Part shown: piece by piece, positions 63,961-64,000 of the stretch
Layout of the letters: each line of letters begins with the position of its first letter
Numbering within the stretch: the stretch's first letter is position 1
Origin: Serilophus lunatus
Lineage: Eukaryota; Chordata; Aves; Passeriformes; Eurylaimidae
NCBI GenBank assembly: GCA_013399895.1
Contig: VXBA01006154.1
Location: 1,306,664-1,370,663, forward strand
Reading direction: 5' to 3'
DNA: 64,000 nt
Notes under the pieces: model-generated
The model's input: the letters and a program-made list of their open reading frames with translations, nothing else
Told to the model about the DNA's origin: nothing
Databases searched by the model: none
Translations under genes and position numbers: made by a program

Positions 63961-64000
63961 TTTAGTATCTTCAGCTGCTAGTTCAATTACATTTTGGAAA

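Noticed and set aside
1..64000. Search for tRNA genes, rRNA, CRISPR arrays, phage or bacterial-type systems
   Set aside because: No B-box-like GGTTCGAATCC word, no regularly spaced repeats, and no bacterial gene layout; the CR1 content shows vertebrate DNA.

Overview
The window looks like nuclear DNA from a bird. It contains a well-preserved 5'-truncated CR1 LINE at about 33.0-33.9 kb that ends in the ATTCTATG-type 3' repeat typical of avian CR1, an older CR1 piece near 1.05-1.32 kb, and two much older reverse-strand CR1/L3-like relics near 51.1 and 63.7 kb. Overall interspersed repeat density is low, base composition is moderately AT-rich, and there are two short very GC-rich CpG clusters. 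No operon, ribosome-binding site, tRNA or rRNA was seen. The species cannot be named from the sequence.

Almost all of the 64 kb reads as intergenic or intronic DNA. No complete protein-coding gene can be supported, and none of the open frames encodes a protein I recognise apart from the reverse-transcriptase remnant inside the CR1 element. Frames of 60-170 codons occur on both strands at the level expected by chance and are not reported as genes.

Layout: 0-19.7 kb is gene-poor, with one CR1 piece, two inverted repeats, a possible reverse-strand exon at 13.2 kb and a G-run with a small tandem duplication at 16.1 kb. A CpG-rich block lies at 19.9-20.05 kb. From 20 to 33 kb there is one candidate forward exon with a signal-peptide-like reading (25.24 kb) and an AT microsatellite (31.7 kb). 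The CR1 element follows. From 34 to 52.8 kb there are several exon-like segments (38.1, 39.4, 40.5 and 43.1 kb), a pair of diverged copies of an unassigned repeat (40.6 and 46.9 kb) and a near-perfect palindrome (46.87 kb). The strongest promoter candidate is the CpG island at 52.88-53.11 kb, which holds the window's only ambiguous base. The last 11 kb is again gene-poor and ends in an ancient CR1 relic.

The exon candidates are given with splice-site coordinates and reading phases so that RNA data can test them. Their number is close to what chance splice-site matches would give in 64 kb, so each carries low confidence. Several have mutually incompatible phases, which argues against one simple gene.
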